Assembly (NCBI GenBank): GCA_035456105.1
Contig: DATIDV010000030.1
Span: 40,814 to 104,813 of the forward strand
Reading direction: 5' to 3'
Source of the DNA: Viridibacterium sp035456105
GTDB taxonomy: Bacteria > Pseudomonadota > Gammaproteobacteria > Burkholderiales > Rhodocyclaceae
Length of the DNA: 64,000 bases
In this document: positions 60,512-64,000 of the stretch, piece after piece
Numbering within the stretch: position 1 is the stretch's first letter
Layout of the letters: every line of letters starts with the position of its first letter
The notes under the pieces: generated by a model
Databases searched by the model: none
Seen by the model: the letters and a program-made list of their open reading frames with translations, nothing else
What the model was told of the DNA's origin: nothing
Position numbers and translations under genes: made by a program

Positions 60512-61246
60512 CTATTTCGCGAGGATGAAGCCGGGCACATGCGAGCGCTTTTCGATGACGCTCATCACGCGATTGGCAGCAAATGCGCAGACGACATACA
60601 GCACGGTGGCGGCAAACAGGCTTTCGATAACCTGGCCGGACTCTTCAACCATTTGCCGCGACATGAAGGTCAGATCCATCACACCGATGGCGAACGCAAC
60701 GGCAGAGTTCTTGAAGGCGTTCATGAACTCGGAGGTGAGTGGCGGAATGATGAAGCGGAAGGCCATCGGCAGGATGACGTAGCGATAGGTCTGGGTTTCG
60801 GTAAAGCCGAGGGCCAGGCCCGCGTAGCGCTGCCCGCGCGACAGGCTCTGGATACCGGCGCGTACCTGTTCGGCGACCCGTGCCGAGGTGAACAGGCCCA
60901 GCGCTAACACTGCGGTGATGAATTCCTTGGCCGGCATGTCCTGTTTGACCCACAAGGACAGATCGCGCGGCAATAGTTCCGGTACTACGAAGAACCACAG
61001 GAAAAGCTGTACCAGAATGGGCACATTGCGGAAAAATTCCACCCATATGGTGCCGATCATGACGAGCGGTTTGCTGCGCACCGTACGCAGGGTGCCCATG
61101 ATGCTGCCGAGGATGAAGGCCATGATCCAGGCGGTCATCGCTACCGCGACGGTCCAGCCCAGTCCGCTGATCAGCCAGTCGAGATAGGTCTCGTCGCTCG
61201 ACGACACCTGTTGAAAAAAGATTCCCCAGTTCCAATGGTAGTTCAC
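60512..61246 (-). CDS. gltJ: Glutamate/aspartate ABC transporter permease GltJ
   Basis: 244 aa, GTG start with GGGAGGAATGC ahead. Five membrane segments; motif GLFTSARVAEQVRAGIQSLS and RGQRYAGLALGFTETQTY. The N-terminal HWNWGIFFQQ segment is typical for GltJ. Confidence 0.92.
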   Translation of the reverse strand: MNYHWNWGIFFQQVSSSDETYLDWLISGLGWTVAVAMTAWIMAFILGSIMGTLRTVRSKPLVMIGTIWVEFFRNVPILVQLFLWFFVVPELLPRDLSLWVKQDMPAKEFITAVLALGLFTSARVAEQVRAGIQSLSRGQRYAGLALGFTETQTYRYVILPMAFRFIIPPLTSEFMNAFKNSAVAFAIGVMDLTFMSRQMVEESGQVIESLFAATVLYVVCAFAANRVMSVIEKRSHVPGFILAK

Positions 61247-61331
61247 GCATTCCTCCCGGAAACTGCTGCTACTTGGACCAGCCTGTGATCAGGCTCTCGT
61301 GATGGTATCGGGCCATACTTGCGTGGCGTGT

Positions 61332-61361
61332 GAGGCGGCCTGCTACCTTACAGGCCGCCTC
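61332..61361 (-). terminator. Strong hairpin between gltI and gltJ
   Basis: GAGGCGGCCTG-CTACCTTA-CAGGCCGCCTC, an 11-bp perfect stem 11 bases past the gltI stop codon. No T-run on the minus strand, so it is probably a partial attenuator or a 3' stabiliser that keeps the binding protein more abundant than the membrane parts. Confidence 0.7.
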
Positions 61362-61372
61362 AGGTCGTACTG

Positions 61373-62311
61373 TTAGTGCTTGTAGCTTTCTGCCGGATTG
61401 TCGTTGGGGGCGGCAATCGCGTTCTTCAGAGCATCGCTCATCGGGAAGTTGAGGTTCACACTCTTTGGCGGAATCGGCGACAGAAACCACTTGGTATAGA
61501 GCTTGTTCAACTCGCCGCTCTTGGCCAGGTCCTTGACTGCAATGTCGACGAGGGCCTTGAAGGTCGGGTCGTCCTTGCGCAGCATGATCGCGATCGGTTC
61601 GACTGACAGTGGCGAACCCACAATGGCGTAATCCTGCGGCGCCTTGCTGCTGGCAATCAGGCCCAGCAGCAGGTTGTCGTCCATCACGAAGGCCACGGCG
61701 CGGTCCGTTTCCAGCATCAGGAATGAATCTGCGTGGTCCTTGCCATAGACCTCCTTGAAGTCGATGTTCTTGCCCTTTTCATTGGCGCGCATCAGGGCGA
61801 CGCTGGTGGTGCCTGTTGTTGTGGCGACCGGCTTGCCGCCTAGCTGGCTGATGTCGGTGATGCCCGAGGCCTTCTTCACCGCCATCTTCACGTTGGTCAC
61901 GTAGGTCGTCGGGGCAAAAGCGACCTGCTTCTGGCGGTCAGCGTTGTTGGTGGTGGAGCCGCATTCCAGATCGATGGTGCCGTTGCTGGTAAGCGGGATG
62001 CGGTTTTGCGAGGTGACGGCCTGTTCGGCGACTTTGAGGTCAGGCATCTTCAGGCGTTTCTTGACCGCATCGACGATCTTGTAGCAGATGTCGATGTGGT
62101 AGCCGACCGGCTTCTGATTTGCATCCAGATAGGACAGCGGGAATGAGGACTCGCGAATGCCGAGCGTGATCGTCCCCGACTCCTTGACTTTCTTGAGGGT
62201 GCCAAACAGCTCTTCCGAGCTTGCTGCTGCGGGTTTTGCGGCGTTCTGGGCAAAACTTGCCTGACAGAACAGCCCGGCGAGGATCATTGCAAGAAGACTG
62301 ATCTTATACAT
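61373..62311 (-). CDS. gltI: Glutamate/aspartate-binding periplasmic protein
   Basis: 312 aa from ATG 62311, with GGAGGAATAAAT before it. Signal peptide ends CQASFAQN. Family 3 solute-binding protein: GTITLGIRESSFPLSYLDAN, VDAVKKRLKMPDLKVAEQAV, TIDLECGSTTNNADRQKQVA and the GKPVATTTGTTSVALMRANE hinge. First gene of the glt operon. Confidence 0.93.
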   Translation of the reverse strand: MYKISLLAMILAGLFCQASFAQNAAKPAAASSEELFGTLKKVKESGTITLGIRESSFPLSYLDANQKPVGYHIDICYKIVDAVKKRLKMPDLKVAEQAVTSQNRIPLTSNGTIDLECGSTTNNADRQKQVAFAPTTYVTNVKMAVKKASGITDISQLGGKPVATTTGTTSVALMRANEKGKNIDFKEVYGKDHADSFLMLETDRAVAFVMDDNLLLGLIASSKAPQDYAIVGSPLSVEPIAIMLRKDDPTFKALVDIAVKDLAKSGELNKLYTKWFLSPIPPKSVNLNFPMSDALKNAIAAPNDNPAESYKH

Positions 62312-62656
62312 ATTTATTCCTCCGATGACGCCCCGGCGTGGGGCCGGAGCGGGTGACAAACAACAGCGTGAAGATGTTCTACTTTATGCAATAAGTACGC
62401 CACGATCATGGCCGCGGTGGAGATGTGACCTTGTTTAACATTCGCGCACGGTTGCCGTCTGGGGCGGCCTTGCGGGTATCTTGTCACGGAGTGGGCCATG
62501 CACGCGCTCTATACTGGTGGGCGAAATTCGGATATCCAACGGGCCGTTGAGCCTCGGGATGCATTCGGCTGTTGTATTTCTTGAGCGTCTGACCATGCTG
62601 GAATCCGACGAAATCATTGTCGAGTCAGTGTCGACCCGTATCGTATGAGGTTATTG
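62312..62656. other. Divergent intergenic region gltI / PrsT-like gene
   Basis: 345 bases. Holds the gltI promoter candidate at 62387-62402 on the minus strand. For the plus-strand gene no clear promoter is seen. TGAGGTTATTG at 62646-62656 gives the ribosome binding site. Confidence 0.5.
62387..62402 (-). promoter_or_regulatory. Predicted sigma-54 promoter of gltIJKL
   Basis: Minus strand TGGCGTACTTATTGCA: GG-N10-GC spacing exact, -12 TTGCA ideal, 76 bases before the gltI start. Sigma-54 control of acidic amino-acid uptake is known from pseudomonads (the AauRS-controlled aat operon). Confidence 0.65.
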
Positions 62657-64000
62657 ATGATGGAGATAACGTCCTTGTTGCGCGCAAATGTTCTGCGTCT
62701 GGTTTGCCTGGCATGGCTGGGCTGCATGGCAGGCAGCGCCTGGTCGGCCGATACGGCAAAGGCCGGGAAGTTTTATGAAGACGGGCTTGCGCGCTTCAAG
62801 AAAAACGATATGGATGGCGCCATCATCCAGCTTAAGAACGCACTGCAACAGGACAATCGCCTGCTCGCCGCGCACGTCCTGTTGGGGAGGGCGCTGCTGC
62901 GCGACGGCAATCCACCTGCAGCCGAAGTTGCATTCAATGAAGCGCTGCGTCTAGGCGTGAATCGCAGCGAGGTGCTCCCATCGCTCGGGCGTAGCTATCT
63001 GATGATGGGGCAGCCGAAGATGGTGATCGAGCGTGTGGCTGGCGACGATCTGTCCACCCAGGCCAAGGCTGAAGTGCTGTCGATTCGCGGTATGGCCTAT
63101 GCCGAGTTGGGCAACTATCCGCAAGCATCGAAATCCTTTGAAGATGCGCGAGCGGTTGATCCCTCGTCGGTTGTACCGCTATTGGCCGAAATTCCCGTCC
63201 TATTGGCGCGAGGCCAGGGGGAGCGGGCCCGCCTTCTTGCCGACCGTGCCGTGGCGATGGCGCCGACGAATGCGGATGCCTGGAATATGTCCGCCTCCGT
63301 GGCGCATGCGGCGGGCGACCTGAGAACCGCACTCGATCGTTACAGCAAGTCCCTTCTGCTCGAGCCGGGGCTGATCGATGCGCGCATCGCGCGCTCCGCC
63401 ATTTATCTCGATCAGAAGCGCGATACCGATGCCGAACGTGATCTCGATGAACTCAAGCGGGTCATGCCGAAAGAGGCTCGTGCTTCCTATCTGCGCGCTG
63501 TGCTGGCCGGCCGGCGTGGCAAAAATGACGAGGTGAAAGCAGCGCTGGCCGAAATAGCCCAAGTGGTCGATGGCTTGCCGCGCGAATGGGTGGCAAGTCG
63601 CGAACAGTTTCTGACGCTGGGTGCCGTGTCACATCACGGTCTCGGTGATCGAGTCAAGGCGCAGGCCTATCTGGACGCGGTCATCGCCCTGAATCCACGT
63701 AATCTTGGTGCGCGCAAACTGCTTGCCAGCATTCAGCTCGACGCCAAGAATTTCTCCGGTGCCGAGCAGTCTCTGGATCCTATTCTCCACGATGCCCCAA
63801 ACGACGCTCAGGCACTGTTCCTGATGGGGCAGCTGCGTCTGGCCCAGAAGCGCTACGTGCAAGCCACCCAGTTGCTTGAACGAGCCGCGCAACTGGGGGG
63901 CGACTCGGCAGAAGTTCGTGCTGCGATTGGCTTCACCCGGCTGGCTCTGAACGATGGCGAGGCGGGCATCAAGAGTCTTGAGGCCTCCTTTGCCAAGAAA
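62657..64000 (+). CDS. prsT: TPR-repeat protein, PrsT-like (PEP-CTERM/XrtA system), 3' truncated by the window
   Basis: 448 codons visible, open at the right edge. Start at 62657 is supported by GAGG 6 bases upstream; an ATG at 62645 and another at 62660 are alternatives. The signal region (LRLVCLAWLGCMAGSAWSAD) is followed by repeated 34-residue TPR units: YEDGLARFKKNDMDGAIIQL, LGRALLRDGNPPAAEVAFNE, RGMAYAELGNYPQASKSFED, MSASVAHAAGDLRTALDRYS, and so on. This size and start resemble the PrsT proteins encoded with exosortase and exopolysaccharide genes. PrsT is usually annotated as a lipoprotein; a clear lipobox is not obvious here. The rest of that locus would lie to the right of the window. 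Confidence 0.72.
   Translation, partial: MMEITSLLRANVLRLVCLAWLGCMAGSAWSADTAKAGKFYEDGLARFKKNDMDGAIIQLKNALQQDNRLLAAHVLLGRALLRDGNPPAAEVAFNEALRLGVNRSEVLPSLGRSYLMMGQPKMVIERVAGDDLSTQAKAEVLSIRGMAYAELGNYPQASKSFEDARAVDPSSVVPLLAEIPVLLARGQGERARLLADRAVAMAPTNADAWNMSASVAHAAGDLRTALDRYSKSLLLEPGLIDARIARSAIYLDQKRDTDAERDLDELKRVMPKEARASYLRAVLAGRRGKNDEVKAALAEIAQVVDGLPREWVASREQFLTLGAVSHHGLGDRVKAQAYLDAVIALNPRNLGARKLLASIQLDAKNFSGAEQSLDPILHDAPNDAQALFLMGQLRLAQKRYVQATQLLERAAQLGGDSAEVRAAIGFTRLALNDGEAGIKSLEASFAKK

Overview
The window reads as a chromosomal segment of a GC-rich Gram-negative bacterium, most likely a betaproteobacterium (Rhodocyclales or Burkholderiales type). The pointers are the gene order ribF-ileS-lspA-fkpB-ispH, a PilS/PilR pair beside a PP0621-type small gene, a YbiB-type TrpD2 protein, a Fiu/PiuC/TonB/ExbBD iron operon, and a TPR protein resembling the PEP-CTERM/XrtA exopolysaccharide protein PrsT at the right edge. 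The genus cannot be fixed from the sequence alone.

Layout. (1) 1-5.6 kb is a pectin-degradation locus: two tandem PL3 pectate lyases with poly-serine linkers (the first cut by the window edge), a CE12-type rhamnogalacturonan acetylesterase lipoprotein with poly-serine linker, and a convergent PL1 pectate lyase. (2) 5.7-11.4 kb is the housekeeping operon ribF-ileS-lspA-fkpB-ispH. (3) 11.5-12.6 kb is a cytoplasmic oligogalacturonate lyase (PL22). (4) 12.7-22.6 kb holds a rhomboid protease, two exported proteins of unknown function, a ParA-type ATPase, YbiB, a LEA14-like lipoprotein, PilSR and lnt. (5) 22.7-23.3 kb holds two small cysteine-containing proteins behind a near-ideal Fur box. (6) 23.3-30.9 kb holds a membrane protein-MarR-MFS operon, an ExuT-like hexuronate transporter, a DEAD-box helicase and an alpha/beta hydrolase. 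(7) 31.0-32.0 kb is an IS1595-type element with intact ends and an 8-bp target duplication, but a broken transposase. (8) 32.0-37.8 kb is pyrF and the Fur-regulated siderophore-uptake operon. (9) 38.3-42.2 kb is a ChvE-GguAB sugar ABC transporter. (10) 42.4-59 kb is an accessory block: two SsuABC/NMT1-type ABC transporters, two paralogous AprA/AprB-like flavoprotein-ferredoxin pairs, a DHA2 exporter, a nitroreductase, a thioredoxin-fold protein and an unusual sigma-54-type AAA+ regulator. (11) 59-62.3 kb is a gltIJKL amino-acid transporter. (12) The PrsT-like gene runs off the right end.

How the parts work together. The secreted lyases and esterase would cut pectin outside the cell. ExuT-like and ChvE-GguAB transporters would take up uronates and released sugars, and PL22 would finish oligogalacturonates in the cytoplasm. 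The 42.4-59 kb block looks like one regulon. I found five sequences with -24/-12 sigma-54 promoter geometry (TGGCAY-N5-NTGC, with GG and GC exactly 10 bp apart), each upstream of one of its transcription units, with a sigma-54-type AAA+ protein encoded at its edge. Uptake of an organosulfur or similar small compound, followed by redox processing by the paired flavoprotein/ferredoxin modules, is my best guess. The substrate is not shown by the sequence, and this block is the best candidate for an undescribed system here.
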